Of a DNA stretch of 64,000 nt, positions 8,796-21,006 are shown piece by piece. Within the stretch, counting starts at the first letter, position 1, and each line of letters starts with the position of its first letter. A program made the translations under genes and the position numbers. The stretch lies in contig NZ_AYMJ01000005.1 of NCBI RefSeq assembly GCF_000633255.1, positions 1 to 64,000 of the forward strand, written 5' to 3'. Under the pieces are notes generated by a model, which saw only the letters and a list, made by a program, of their open reading frames with translations, was not told the origin of the DNA and did no database searches. The stretch comes from Pseudomonas sp. H1h. Lineage in GTDB: Bacteria > Pseudomonadota > Gammaproteobacteria > Pseudomonadales > Pseudomonadaceae.

Positions 8796-10171
8796 CACTT
8801 CACCTCAATGGCGGCCATCAGGCCGGTTTCCATGTGGTCGATCACGTGGCAATGGAACATCCACACGCCCGGGTTATCCGCCACCAGCGCCACTTGCGCA
8901 CGCTCGTTCTTGCCCAGCAGATAGGTGTCAGTGAAATACGGAACGATCTTGTGCCGGTTCGACGCAATCACCTTGAAGCTCATGCCGTGCAGGTGGATCG
9001 GGTGTTGGTACTGGGTCATATTCTTCAATTCGAAAATGTAGCTCTGGCCCAGTTTCAGGCTGGCGATCGGCCGATCCGCGCAGGTCTTGTCGGTGATGTC
9101 CCAGGCCTTGCCGTTGATCTGCCACAGGCTCGGCGGCTTGCCGTTGTCGACGTTGACCGACACCGAACCGACCCATTCGAAATTGAAGTTGAGTTTCTCG
9201 GCATTCGCCAGATCCGGCTCGGCCACCGGGTTGGCCGGCAGGGCTTTTGGCCAGTCCGTCGGCGCATCATTGTTGGCCACCGAGCGTAATGTACCCAGGC
9301 GTACCGGGCCGTTGCGCAGCGACAATTCTTCACCGGCCGGCGGCGCCTTGATCGCCAGACAAATGCGCATGCCCGGGCCCAGCCAATATTCCTTGCCCAG
9401 CGGCCGCGGCTCGACCGGGTTGCCGTCCAGCGCATAGATCTGCGCTTCGACGCCAGGGATGTTGATGCGATACGTCAGGGTGTTGTCGAGGTTGAGCAGA
9501 CGCACGCGGGTGATCTGCCCGGCCGGCAACTCGATCACCGGCGCCGGCACACCGTTGATGGTCGAAAGACGTCCCGCCGTGCCGCCACGGGCCGCTTCCC
9601 GAGGGATGCTGAATTCGACGAAATTGCCTTCATCGTCGATGTGCCAGTTCTTCAGGCTCAGGGTCTTTTCGTACTTGAACCCGGTCGGCTCGCGCTCTTC
9701 GACAATCAACGGCCCGACCAGCCCGCGCCCCAATTCTTCACTGCTGCTGACGTGCGGGTGATACCAGTAGCTGCCGGCGTCAGGCACGCGGAATTTGTAA
9801 TCAAAATATTCACCGGGCAATACCGGCAATTGCGACACGTACGGCACGCCGTCCATCTCCAGCGGCAGACGGATACCGTGCCAGTGAATGGTGGTTGCCA
9901 CCGGCAGATGGTTGATGAAGCGCACTCGCAGCCATTCACCCTGACGCACGCGCAATTCGGTGCCAGGTGCCGAAGGGCCGAATGCCCAGGCCTCGGTCTT
10001 GTGCCCCGGCACCAGCTCCACGTCCAGCGGCGCGGCGATCAACTCGTAGTCGTGGCCTGCGTCAGCGTCGGCCATCTTGCCCAGCCAGTAGCGCGACGCG
10101 CCTCCCGCCCCGACGCCAACGACAACAAGACCGGCCAGGCCACCGAGGATTTGGCGACGGGTAAAGGACAT
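8795..10171 (-). CDS. cumA: multicopper oxidase, CumA type, Tat-exported
   Basis: A periplasmic copper oxidase of 458 residues. The twin-arginine signal TRRQIL with a hydrophobic run lies in the first 30 residues. All copper motifs are present: HWHG at 96-99, YWYHPH at 135-140, HPIHLHG at 390-396, and FHCHVIDHMETG near the C-terminus (HCH at 440-442). P. putida CumA was linked to Mn(II) oxidation; as I recall, later genetics questioned that role, so the substrate is open. I chose ATG 10171, which begins at the Tat signal; an upstream start at 10240 would bury the signal. The stop overlaps the tadA start. Confidence 0.88.
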   Translation of the reverse strand: MSFTRRQILGGLAGLVVVGVGAGGASRYWLGKMADADAGHDYELIAAPLDVELVPGHKTEAWAFGPSAPGTELRVRQGEWLRVRFINHLPVATTIHWHGIRLPLEMDGVPYVSQLPVLPGEYFDYKFRVPDAGSYWYHPHVSSSEELGRGLVGPLIVEEREPTGFKYEKTLSLKNWHIDDEGNFVEFSIPREAARGGTAGRLSTINGVPAPVIELPAGQITRVRLLNLDNTLTYRINIPGVEAQIYALDGNPVEPRPLGKEYWLGPGMRICLAIKAPPAGEELSLRNGPVRLGTLRSVANNDAPTDWPKALPANPVAEPDLANAEKLNFNFEWVGSVSVNVDNGKPPSLWQINGKAWDITDKTCADRPIASLKLGQSYIFELKNMTQYQHPIHLHGMSFKVIASNRHKIVPYFTDTYLLGKNERAQVALVADNPGVWMFHCHVIDHMETGLMAAIEVK

Positions 10172-10398
10172 GAACTCAACTACCTCTCGTATCAGCGTCG
10201 GGCGGGCTGCCCGCAAAAGGCAAATACGATACACCTGCAATTGCGAAACAGTAAGGCCGGCGCGGCGTAAGGACGCAGTTACGCCTCGCGCTTACACGAT
10301 TTCGACTGACCAGGTGACATAACTATGTAGTGCACATGCGTCGAGCAGTCGCGTCACTCTGTACCACACGTTTTCTCAAGGACCGAGAGTTCACCCAC

Positions 10399-13300
10399 AT
10401 GCCAAACCCACTGCCCAACGCCACAGACAAGGCTGCGCTCAAGGCTATTGCCGCTACCGTCATCCAGACCTGCCCGAGCCTGCAAGATGCCGCCCGACAA
10501 GTCGCCAGCGATCTGCTGAAGAAATACCGCGTCCGCGGCCTCGACCCGGATCAGGTGTATTTCCACCGCTTCGACGCCTCGCAAAGCAGCACCAAAGCCT
10601 TCACCGGCTGGGAGCACGTCCACGCCACGCCCACTTCAAGCATGACGCTGACCCAACTGGTGACTCACCGCTTTCGCGTCGACGACCAGGACAACGCCGA
10701 CCTGCTCGATGTGTATGCCGGTTTCTACCGCGCAGGTCCCGACGCCCGTACTTTCGACGACAGCAATGAAGTGCGCCTGCACGGCAACGACGTGCTCAAG
10801 GAGTTCTGGGGCATCGACTTCAGCTCGCTGTACGACACCCAACTGCGCGAGTTCTGGAGCACCAGCGGCGGCGATTTTCGCACCCTGGCCAAGTGCAATT
10901 TCCTGATCAACGCGGTACAGGCGCGGGACAAACGTCAGTTGAGCGACGAGGACTTCCTCTTCGTCACGCAAGCGGCGATCGGCCCGCTGACCTGGCCAGT
11001 GAGCCTGCAAATGCTGCAGGCCCAACACCGTTGTCCGAACAGCGTGCGCACACTGGATCTTGCCGGTTATGCGGCTATCAATGCGCTGCGTTTCGTCGCA
11101 CCCAAGGGTCGGCAGATCCTCTACCTGCCCGGTGAAAGCAATGCCTTCCAGGTCTTGGAATCCGCCACCGACCTGCACTTCTGGATGTTGCAACGGATGA
11201 ACGAACGCGCTGCACGCGAGACATTTCTTGCGCGTTTCTCGCTGAGTGACCGCCAGCAGATCAACGATAACCTCAGTGACCTGATGAATCGCCTGGTGGC
11301 AACGTGGGGCAGCTACGACCACTCCATGATCAATCAGCACAACCTTGCGGTCAGCGGCGACGCGTTCACCTGGCTGAGCGACTCGACGCAGGCGGCGATG
11401 TTCGCCGAGGCCAGTCTTTCCCTGACCTCCAATGGCGACCTGCGCAAAAAGCTGTGGATCGGCTACCTCAGCGCCGGGGTCAAGGTGTTCGGGCCAATGG
11501 CGGTGGTTGGCTGGCCAATCGCATTGCCGGTGATCGGCGCCAGTATTGCCAGCATGGGGTTGAACATCGATCAGGCGGTCCATGGCAAAACCGCCGCCGA
11601 GCGCAAGGCCGGGATCCTCGGTGCCGTGCTCAGCGGCATCGACATGCTGTTCAACCTGCTGGTGCTCAAAGGCCCCGGATCACTGGTCGAAGTCGGCCCC
11701 GAAATGGATGCTGCCGAAGCGACGGAGATGGCCGACCTGAGGGAGGGCAGTCAATCTGAAAGCGCACCACCAACTGTGCAGGCATCACCCGCCCCGAATG
11801 ATCTGCCCGCACCGCAGTCGGCACATCCGCAAATACCGGAGTCCTTCACGATCAAGCAGACATTGGGCGCGGACACATTGATCAGCGAGCCTGGCAAATT
11901 CCGTGGCATCCATCGACTCGCTTCCAACCCCTCGTCCGCGGTCACCCTTGGCAATAACGCCTATTACGTGCGTTTTGAGGAAAATCTCAACGGTCGTGGC
12001 ACGTGGGCAATCATCGATCCGGCCCGGCCCGAAGCCTTCTCCGGCTCGATCCCCGTACGCCTGAACGCTGAGGGTGCCTGGGAAGTTGCGCCCAGGTTGG
12101 GGCTTCGCGGCGGTGTCGATACCCCAATGATCGCGGGAGCAGGTGAAGCCAGCGAGACCACCGGCGAACCGTGGGCACAGGCGCCGGGCATCCATGTACC
12201 CGGACTCGATGATCCGGCCATGCGTGCCTGGGCACTCGGCGGCCCGGATCTGCAAAGCCAGTTTCGCCGGACCTGGACATTGGGCGGCATCGACATGCAC
12301 AGCGTGGTCCAGCCAGAAACCGGCGTCGGCAGTGCACTGCTGCCCACAGCAGGAGACGCGGTGGTCTCTTTCAGCGAGTTCGATATGGCTCAGGAACAGC
12401 CCCGTGCAATGCTGATCGATGATGCCAACGCCTGGTACGAACTGCACCCGCCCCTGCCCCGCCCACCCGTCATGACACAAATGCCCGTCGCGTCCGCGAC
12501 CGAACTGTTCGAGGCCGCGTTGACGGAGAAACCCGGGGTGGTCATCGGCGAAAGCCGGGGCAGTGTCGGCAGTAAGAAACTGCTCATTGAAGACATGCCC
12601 AATCTCGCTCGCAACGGTGTGAAGACCCTGTATTTGCAAGAGTTGTTGGCCAACGTCAATCAACTGGATCTGGATGCTTTCGCCCGCACCGGGGAGATGT
12701 CCGAGGAACTGCAGAACTACCTGGCCCGAATCGACTTCAGAGCCGGCAACGACCCGGATGGCAGATTCAACCTCATGGCTCTGGTCAAAGCCGCCAACGC
12801 CCAGCGCATCAGGGTTCAGGCGCTCGACCTGTCGACCACTTACAACATCAACAAGGATCCGCTGCATCCGCTCCCGAACCAGCAGATGAGCAGAAGTTTT
12901 TTTGCCGGCGAGGTCATTCGCTTCCATCAGGAACTCAATGGCCCAGGCAAATGGGTGGCGCTGGTCAATCAGGAAAACATGAGCACCTTCCGCGGTTATC
13001 AGGGTATCCGCGAACAGACCGACGCCTTGAGCGTGCGTATCGATGATGTGACGCCGGGGCAGGCACAAACCATTGGCTGCGACCCAGGCCTGGCGGTGGA
13101 ATATGCCAATTACCCCGACTCCCCGGTCGAAGAGATCGCCGACGTGCTGAGCGATCCTGACAGCATTCAGAATCTGATCAAGGGCGACTGGCAAGTACAA
13201 GTGGAAACGCCGTGGGCATACCGCAGCCCGCAGAGTCTGCGAGCGCTTTTGCCGGAACCGGGGATGTTCACCTTTCAGCGCTATCGCAGCAGTCTGCTGG

Positions 13301-15042
13301 TGGTCTACCGCAATGCCGAGCGCCACATGGCCGACAGCGTGATCAGAATGACGCCCGGTGGCCGACTCAATCTGGATACACCGCTCGCCCCGGCCCCTGA
13401 GTCGCTGACCGTGGACACGCTGGACGAGTTGAAACAGGCGCTTATCGAAAAAGGCCTGAAACCGATGGGTTGGCCTTCGACCGGTACTGCAACGCTGCTG
13501 GAGGACAGTCCGCGACCGGTCATTCCGCCGGGCTGGCAGGCCAATGAATTGCTGGACGGAATTGCTCCCGTGAGCGAGCCTGGAAAACTCCAGGGTATTT
13601 ATCTGCTCGACTCGAATCCTTCGACCGCCATCTTGATCGATGACACGGCCTATTACGTACGCTACGAAACCGACATCAACGGAACAGGACACTGGGCCGT
13701 CATCAATCCCGAGCATCCCCAAGGCTTCACTCGCTCAATCCCGGTACGCCTGAATCCGCAGGGTGAATGGGAAACCATGCCCCGCGCAGGGCTCAGCGGC
13801 GGTGGCAAGCCTTCAGTGCTGGCCGGTTCGAGCAGTCGTAGCCCTCTGCCCCCCCTTCCCGCCTCGCAATATGACGTACCTGCGCCCCTCAAAGTACATC
13901 TGGAGGAAGGCGCTGCCGGACTGAACGACGAGGCACTACGTGACTTCTACGACAGCTTGAACGAGTTCGATGCGTACCGCGATTTCAAGGTCCTGCGCAA
14001 ACGCCTGTATCGCGACGCGCTGGATTTTTTCAGCACCCTGCACCTGCCGGAACGCCCTCCTGTACCGACCCTGGCTGCAGATGCGACAGCCGAGGAGATC
14101 ATCGAAAAAATCCTCGAACATGCCCGGGGCCTGGTGATCGGAGAGAGCCATACCGCCATTGGCAGCAAGCAATGGTTGATCGAGAACATGCAGTTGCTGG
14201 CCAGCAAACAGGTGAAGAGTCTGTACATGGAGCATTTGCTGACAGACTTCCATCAAGCCGCACTGGATGAGTTCTTTCAGACCGGTAGCATGCCAAAAAA
14301 ACTCGAGACGTATCTCAAGGCGCTCGATGTCGGCAACATGACCGATCCGCTGGAGCGCTATACGTTTCTGGAACTGGTCAAGGAAGCCAGAAAGCAGGGC
14401 ATCCATGTGCAAGCCATCGATTGTATGGCGAGTTATCGGCTCAACGGGATGGACCTGCCTTCCGTCGATGAGACGGCGCGCCAGAAAATGATGAATTACT
14501 TTGCGCGCCTGATGATCCGTGCAGATCAATCCGCACGCGGCGCGCACAAATGGGTGGCGCTGATGGGCAACTCGCACTCCAACAGCTTTGAAGGTGTTGC
14601 CGGCGTCAGCGAGCTGGAAGAAGCCATCGGCATTCGCGTCGAAGATGTTCCCGAAGGGACTTCACATGGAATAGACGTCGATCCCGGAAAAATCATGCAG
14701 TTGGCCGATACGATACATGATCGTTCGGCACTGGTCAGAGGCGACCTGCGCCTGCAAATCGAAACGCCCTGGACTGCGCGTACCATGTCGGAATTCGAAA
14801 AACTGCTGACTCGATACGGTATGTATTCCCTGAAGCAGCAACCCAACATGACCTTCATCGTGCATCGCAGCCGCACGCGAGAGCTGATACGTACCGTCAT
14901 CGAGACCGATGGCAAAAGCTTCCACATCGAACGCCCGAGCTGGCCTTCGGTCAGCGGCAAACGCTACCCCAGCATGAAAACGCTGTTGCAGGCACTGGAT
15001 GACATGGGCATGCAACTGGGCGGCTGGTCACAACCGCTGTAA
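10399..15042 (+). CDS. PMT-like toxin with tandem ChaN/TIKI-like domains
   Basis: A 1547-residue protein. Residues 1-300 resemble the DUF6543 dermonecrotic-toxin N-terminal region (LHGNDVLKEFWG, DFRTLAKCNFL). A hydrophobic helical stretch (VFGPMAVVGWPIALPVIGAS) lies near 370-400. Two tandem modules follow, each with an SEPGKxxGI...YYVR...SIPVRLN beta domain and a ChaN/TIKI/EreA-like alpha/beta domain; the C2 domain of Pasteurella multocida toxin belongs to that wider fold. Copy 2 keeps GESH (1248-1251), EH (1278-1279) and NSH (His1393). Copy 1 has GESR (717-720), QE and NQEN instead, so it is probably inactive. I chose ATG 10399; an upstream start at 10330 is possible. No signal peptide or secretion partner is seen. 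The gene lies between cumA and guaA, which are adjacent in P. aeruginosa as I recall. Confidence 0.75.
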   Translation: MPNPLPNATDKAALKAIAATVIQTCPSLQDAARQVASDLLKKYRVRGLDPDQVYFHRFDASQSSTKAFTGWEHVHATPTSSMTLTQLVTHRFRVDDQDNADLLDVYAGFYRAGPDARTFDDSNEVRLHGNDVLKEFWGIDFSSLYDTQLREFWSTSGGDFRTLAKCNFLINAVQARDKRQLSDEDFLFVTQAAIGPLTWPVSLQMLQAQHRCPNSVRTLDLAGYAAINALRFVAPKGRQILYLPGESNAFQVLESATDLHFWMLQRMNERAARETFLARFSLSDRQQINDNLSDLMNRLVATWGSYDHSMINQHNLAVSGDAFTWLSDSTQAAMFAEASLSLTSNGDLRKKLWIGYLSAGVKVFGPMAVVGWPIALPVIGASIASMGLNIDQAVHGKTAAERKAGILGAVLSGIDMLFNLLVLKGPGSLVEVGPEMDAAEATEMADLREGSQSESAPPTVQASPAPNDLPAPQSAHPQIPESFTIKQTLGADTLISEPGKFRGIHRLASNPSSAVTLGNNAYYVRFEENLNGRGTWAIIDPARPEAFSGSIPVRLNAEGAWEVAPRLGLRGGVDTPMIAGAGEASETTGEPWAQAPGIHVPGLDDPAMRAWALGGPDLQSQFRRTWTLGGIDMHSVVQPETGVGSALLPTAGDAVVSFSEFDMAQEQPRAMLIDDANAWYELHPPLPRPPVMTQMPVASATELFEAALTEKPGVVIGESRGSVGSKKLLIEDMPNLARNGVKTLYLQELLANVNQLDLDAFARTGEMSEELQNYLARIDFRAGNDPDGRFNLMALVKAANAQRIRVQALDLSTTYNINKDPLHPLPNQQMSRSFFAGEVIRFHQELNGPGKWVALVNQENMSTFRGYQGIREQTDALSVRIDDVTPGQAQTIGCDPGLAVEYANYPDSPVEEIADVLSDPDSIQNLIKGDWQVQVETPWAYRSPQSLRALLPEPGMFTFQRYRSSLLVVYRNAERHMADSVIRMTPGGRLNLDTPLAPAPESLTVDTLDELKQALIEKGLKPMGWPSTGTATLLEDSPRPVIPPGWQANELLDGIAPVSEPGKLQGIYLLDSNPSTAILIDDTAYYVRYETDINGTGHWAVINPEHPQGFTRSIPVRLNPQGEWETMPRAGLSGGGKPSVLAGSSSRSPLPPLPASQYDVPAPLKVHLEEGAAGLNDEALRDFYDSLNEFDAYRDFKVLRKRLYRDALDFFSTLHLPERPPVPTLAADATAEEIIEKILEHARGLVIGESHTAIGSKQWLIENMQLLASKQVKSLYMEHLLTDFHQAALDEFFQTGSMPKKLETYLKALDVGNMTDPLERYTFLELVKEARKQGIHVQAIDCMASYRLNGMDLPSVDETARQKMMNYFARLMIRADQSARGAHKWVALMGNSHSNSFEGVAGVSELEEAIGIRVEDVPEGTSHGIDVDPGKIMQLADTIHDRSALVRGDLRLQIETPWTARTMSEFEKLLTRYGMYSLKQQPNMTFIVHRSRTRELIRTVIETDGKSFHIERPSWPSVSGKRYPSMKTLLQALDDMGMQLGGWSQPL

Positions 15043-15053
15043 TGCAAAAACAG

Positions 15054-15087
15054 AAAAGCCGTGTGAAACGGATTTCACACGGCTTTT
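15054..15087. terminator. bidirectional terminator
   Basis: AAAAGCCGTGTGAAA and its reverse complement form a 15-bp stem around CGGA, with A and T runs on both sides. It serves the toxin gene on the plus strand and guaA on the minus strand. Confidence 0.85.
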
Positions 15088-15124
15088 CAGTTGCAGCGAT
15101 CAAGCCTTTACGGCTTGCGCAGGA

Positions 15125-16702
<1,578 letters not shown>

Positions 16703-16754
16703 GATTCAGTCTCGTCTTAAGTAATTCAGAAACAGTCGTGATTCAGAAACAACT

Positions 16755-16778
16755 CGGGGCTGAATAAAACAGCCCCGG
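16755..16778 (-). terminator. hairpin between guaB and guaA
   Basis: CGGGGCTG and CAGCCCCG pair around AATAAAA. There is no run of T after it on the minus strand, so it may be an attenuating or mRNA-processing hairpin rather than a full terminator. Confidence 0.4.
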
Positions 16779-16802
16779 TTGCTTGATGATTTGCTTGAAG
16801 CC

Positions 16803-18350
<1,548 letters not shown>

Positions 18351-18388
18351 TTAATATCAATGTTACTGATGTACGGGGATCCCCGCGT

Positions 18389-18937
18389 CTACAGCTCCAC
18401 CTTGACCCAAGAGACAGGTTGGTCGAGCCAATCAGCAAACTCATCGATAAAGCTTTGCTTGAACCCGGCCTCCAGCCAGTTGTTGAAGATGAAACCCAGG
18501 TTGGAAAACGCACATTCCTGCAAATACAGAAAGCCGTTGATGTCGTCTTCATGCCCGCATTCAGGGCAGGTGAAATTGTCGGTGCGCCCGGGCATCCAGT
18601 CTTCCAGGCTCTCGAACAGCGCTTCACCGACTTCGCGGCGGCACTCGGCGCAACCGGCCTCTTCGAGAAAACCCTTGGCCGGGGTGTAGATGCAACGCTT
18701 GACGATGATCTCCAGCCCGTTGATCGGTTCACCGAAAGGCAGCGCCTCGGGGTGCAGCACCACCGCACGCGCGCCATCGGCAATCGCATGCCCCATGCGA
18801 TTGCCGGTGCGACCACAGGTGGTCAACTCTTCTTCGATGATGTTCTTGCGCACCAGCCAGCGCACGATCGCCCGCGCCCGGGGTTCGTGGACCGGCAGGG
18901 TGGAGATTTTCGGGACGATGATGCTTTGCGAATTCAT
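18389..18937 (-). CDS. conserved zinc-ribbon-like protein of unknown function
   Basis: A 182-residue soluble protein, not recognised by function. Two CxxC knuckles, CAEC at 96-99 and CPEC at 124-127, look like a zinc-binding pair. The rest is mixed alpha/beta with acidic, Trp-rich C-terminal residues. Some pseudomonad annotations call similar proteins 'sugar ABC transporter ATPase', but I see no Walker motifs to support that. I chose ATG 18937; longer starts run into REP DNA. It lies upstream of guaB on the same strand, but guaB has its own promoter. Confidence 0.75.
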   Translation of the reverse strand: MNSQSIIVPKISTLPVHEPRARAIVRWLVRKNIIEEELTTCGRTGNRMGHAIADGARAVVLHPEALPFGEPINGLEIIVKRCIYTPAKGFLEEAGCAECRREVGEALFESLEDWMPGRTDNFTCPECGHEDDINGFLYLQECAFSNLGFIFNNWLEAGFKQSFIDEFADWLDQPVSWVKVEL

Positions 18938-18987
18938 GGTGCAGCCTGCGACGTCAAATGGAAGTTCTGCGGTGCTCACTCCGCCGC

Positions 18988-19079
18988 CTTCGCGGGCAAG
19001 CCCGCTCCCACAGGGATCTCGACGATCACAAATGTTGTGTATACCAGAGAAACCTGTGGGAGCGGGCAAGCCCGCGAAG
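18988..19079. repeat. REP inverted pair
   Basis: CTTCGCGGGCAAGCCCGCTC at 18988 and its reverse complement ending at 19079 flank a 40-base spacer. Each arm here is itself palindromic (GCGGGCAAGCCCGC), unlike most copies in the window. Confidence 0.8.
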
Positions 19080-19216
19080 ACGTCAGTGCGGCCGGCAGCT
19101 TAATCCCTGACAAAATCCGGTCAAGTGCTGAGATAGCGCCCGATCAACGCCAGACCGCTCGCCAGCACCAGCCACGTCACCAGCCGCACAAACGCCTCGC
19201 GCGACAAGCGCATGGT

Positions 19217-19888
19217 CTACCGCCGCCCGATCCACAACCCCAGCGCCATGGCCGGCAACAGACACAGCGCCAGCATCAACAAGGGTAGCTCGGCATAGAC
19301 CCCGGCGATGGCGAACAGGCTCAGGCGCACCACCGTGCTGCAACTGATCAGCGCACTTTGCGTGGCTCGGGCCGCGTCTTTAGGCAAGCGGCTGTTGAGA
19401 TAGATTGCATATAAGAAGCCACCGCTGCCAAACAGCGCACCAAACAGCCCGCCCACCGTGCCCATCGGCAGTGCCCAACCGGCGGACAACTGCGTCGGCC
19501 GGGCTTTCACCCATAGGCTGTAAACCGCATAGGCACTGATAAACAGCCCCATCAACAGCAACAACAGATCGGATTTGAGGTTAAGCAGAAAAATCACCCC
19601 CACCGTGCAGCCCACTGCCATGCACGGCAGCAGCCGCAACAACTCGGGCTTGGCCACATCCCGCCGCGAAGGCAGCAGATTGCCGAACGCCGCGACAAAA
19701 TCCAGCAACACCAGCAACGGCACGATCTTCGACAGGGGCATGAACAGAATCAGAATCGGCCCCGCGACCAGCGCCGTACCGAATCCGGCAATTCCGAACA
19801 CGATATAGGCCAGCGCAATGCCCGAGCCAATCACAACCCAACCACCCGCACCCCACGACCACTCGCTCAACAACCCCAGCACACTCAT
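19217..19888 (-). CDS. TauE/SafE-type (TSUP) permease with premature amber stop
   Basis: A membrane permease with about seven hydrophobic helices in 223 residues. The family exports or imports sulfite, sulfoacetate or related anions; the substrate is unknown here. Family signs are GIAGFGTALVAGPIL near the N-terminus and GGLFGALFGSGGF in the middle. The frame stops at an in-frame TAG (19217-19219), but the same frame then continues without interruption to a TGA at 19121. The continuation encodes about 32 residues with another hydrophobic helix (FVRLVTWLVLASGLALIG), which restores the usual length of about 255. The gene is therefore probably a very recent pseudogene, or the base is an error. 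It is divergent from the LysR gene at 19956. Confidence 0.75.
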   Translation of the reverse strand: MSVLGLLSEWSWGAGGWVVIGSGIALAYIVFGIAGFGTALVAGPILILFMPLSKIVPLLVLLDFVAAFGNLLPSRRDVAKPELLRLLPCMAVGCTVGVIFLLNLKSDLLLLLMGLFISAYAVYSLWVKARPTQLSAGWALPMGTVGGLFGALFGSGGFLYAIYLNSRLPKDAARATQSALISCSTVVRLSLFAIAGVYAELPLLMLALCLLPAMALGLWIGRR

Positions 19889-19955
19889 CGACCTACTTCC
19901 TTTATTAGCCTGAGATGACTTTAGCCAGCGCCCAGCGTTGCGACTAATATGTTCA

Positions 19956-20930
19956 ATGTCGCTTACTCATCTCGAAAAGGCATATCAGGTGCTATCGACC
20001 CGTCAATTGCGCTACTTCGTGGAAATTGCCGAGTGCGGCAGCTTCAGTGCTGCCGCCGAACGCCTGTTCATCGCGCAATCGGCCCTGAGCCGGCAGATCA
20101 AGGACATGGAAACCCGCCTGCAAACGCCGCTGTTCGAACGCACTGCGCGCCAGCCCCGGCTCACGGCGGCAGGCGAGGCGTTTTTACCGCGAGCCAGAAA
20201 CCTGCTCAACGAACTGAGCAAAGCCAGCGCGATGGCAACCGAAGTGGGCAACGGCCAACGGGGCACATTGCGCCTGAGCCACTCCAGCACCGTGTCGCTC
20301 AGCGGACATTTATTACGCCGGATCAGCACGTATCTGGAGCAGCAGAATGGCGTGTCGCTGGACATCGGCAAACTGTCCTCCGAGGCGCAGCTTGAGGAGC
20401 TGGCTGAAGGTCGTCTCGACATAGGCCTGTTGCGCCTGCCGGTATTGCGGCAGCGAGAAGGCGTTCAGGTGCTGCCTTTATTCACCGAACGTCTGCTGTT
20501 GGCGGTGCCGGCCGGTCATCGCCTGGCCGATTCAGCCGTTGTCGAACTGACGCAACTGAGAGACGAACCGTTCATCTCGATCCCGCATCCGCAGCGTGGC
20601 GGGCTCAGCTATCTGTGCGCCGACCTGTGCATGCGCCAGGGTTTCTTCCCCACAGCGGCGCGGGTGATGTCGCGCAAGACCACTCAGTTGCAACTGATTC
20701 AGGCTGGATTCGGCATCGCCCTGCTGCCCGAATCGATGCAGGACATTGCGCCCGACGGCGTACGATTTCTGCCGCTGGCCGATCCCGATTGCCAAAGTAC
20801 GGTCGCCCTCGCCTACCGGCAAAACCCCACACCCCTGGTCAACAACTTCCTCCAGTCCTTCAAAAAATCCTGTGGGAGCGGGCTTGCTCGTGAAGGCGCA
20901 GTGTCAGTCACTGGAGACGTTGAATGCTAA
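19956..20930 (+). CDS. LysR-family transcriptional regulator
   Basis: A 324-residue regulator. The N-terminal winged helix-turn-helix (RQLRYFVEIAECGSFSAAAE, then LFIAQSALSRQIKDME) is followed by a periplasmic-binding-like effector domain. Effector unknown. It is divergent from the TauE-type permease gene, a layout in which LysR proteins often control the neighbour. I chose ATG 19956. The last 20 or so residues (from CGSGLAREG) are encoded by a REP element, so the original C-terminus was probably shorter or different. Confidence 0.88.
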   Translation: MSLTHLEKAYQVLSTRQLRYFVEIAECGSFSAAAERLFIAQSALSRQIKDMETRLQTPLFERTARQPRLTAAGEAFLPRARNLLNELSKASAMATEVGNGQRGTLRLSHSSTVSLSGHLLRRISTYLEQQNGVSLDIGKLSSEAQLEELAEGRLDIGLLRLPVLRQREGVQVLPLFTERLLLAVPAGHRLADSAVVELTQLRDEPFISIPHPQRGGLSYLCADLCMRQGFFPTAARVMSRKTTQLQLIQAGFGIALLPESMQDIAPDGVRFLPLADPDCQSTVALAYRQNPTPLVNNFLQSFKKSCGSGLAREGAVSVTGDVEC

Positions 20931-20960
20931 ACCGCCTTCGCGATCAAGCCCGCCCCAACA
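20871..20960. repeat. REP inverted pair overlapping the LysR gene end
   Basis: TGTGGGAGCGGGCTTGCTCG at 20871 and a diverged reverse-complement arm at 20935-20960 flank a 38-base spacer. The left arm is translated as the C-terminus of the LysR protein. Confidence 0.75.
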
Positions 20961-21006
20961 TTGGATTGGTGGTGATTGCCTGGCGAATGCCCTTAAACTG
21001 CGCCCC

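Noticed and set aside
19083..19343. Separate 86-codon gene on the minus strand after the permease
   Set aside because: It is out of frame with the permease and encodes nothing recognisable; the in-frame continuation (19121-19216) explains the region better.
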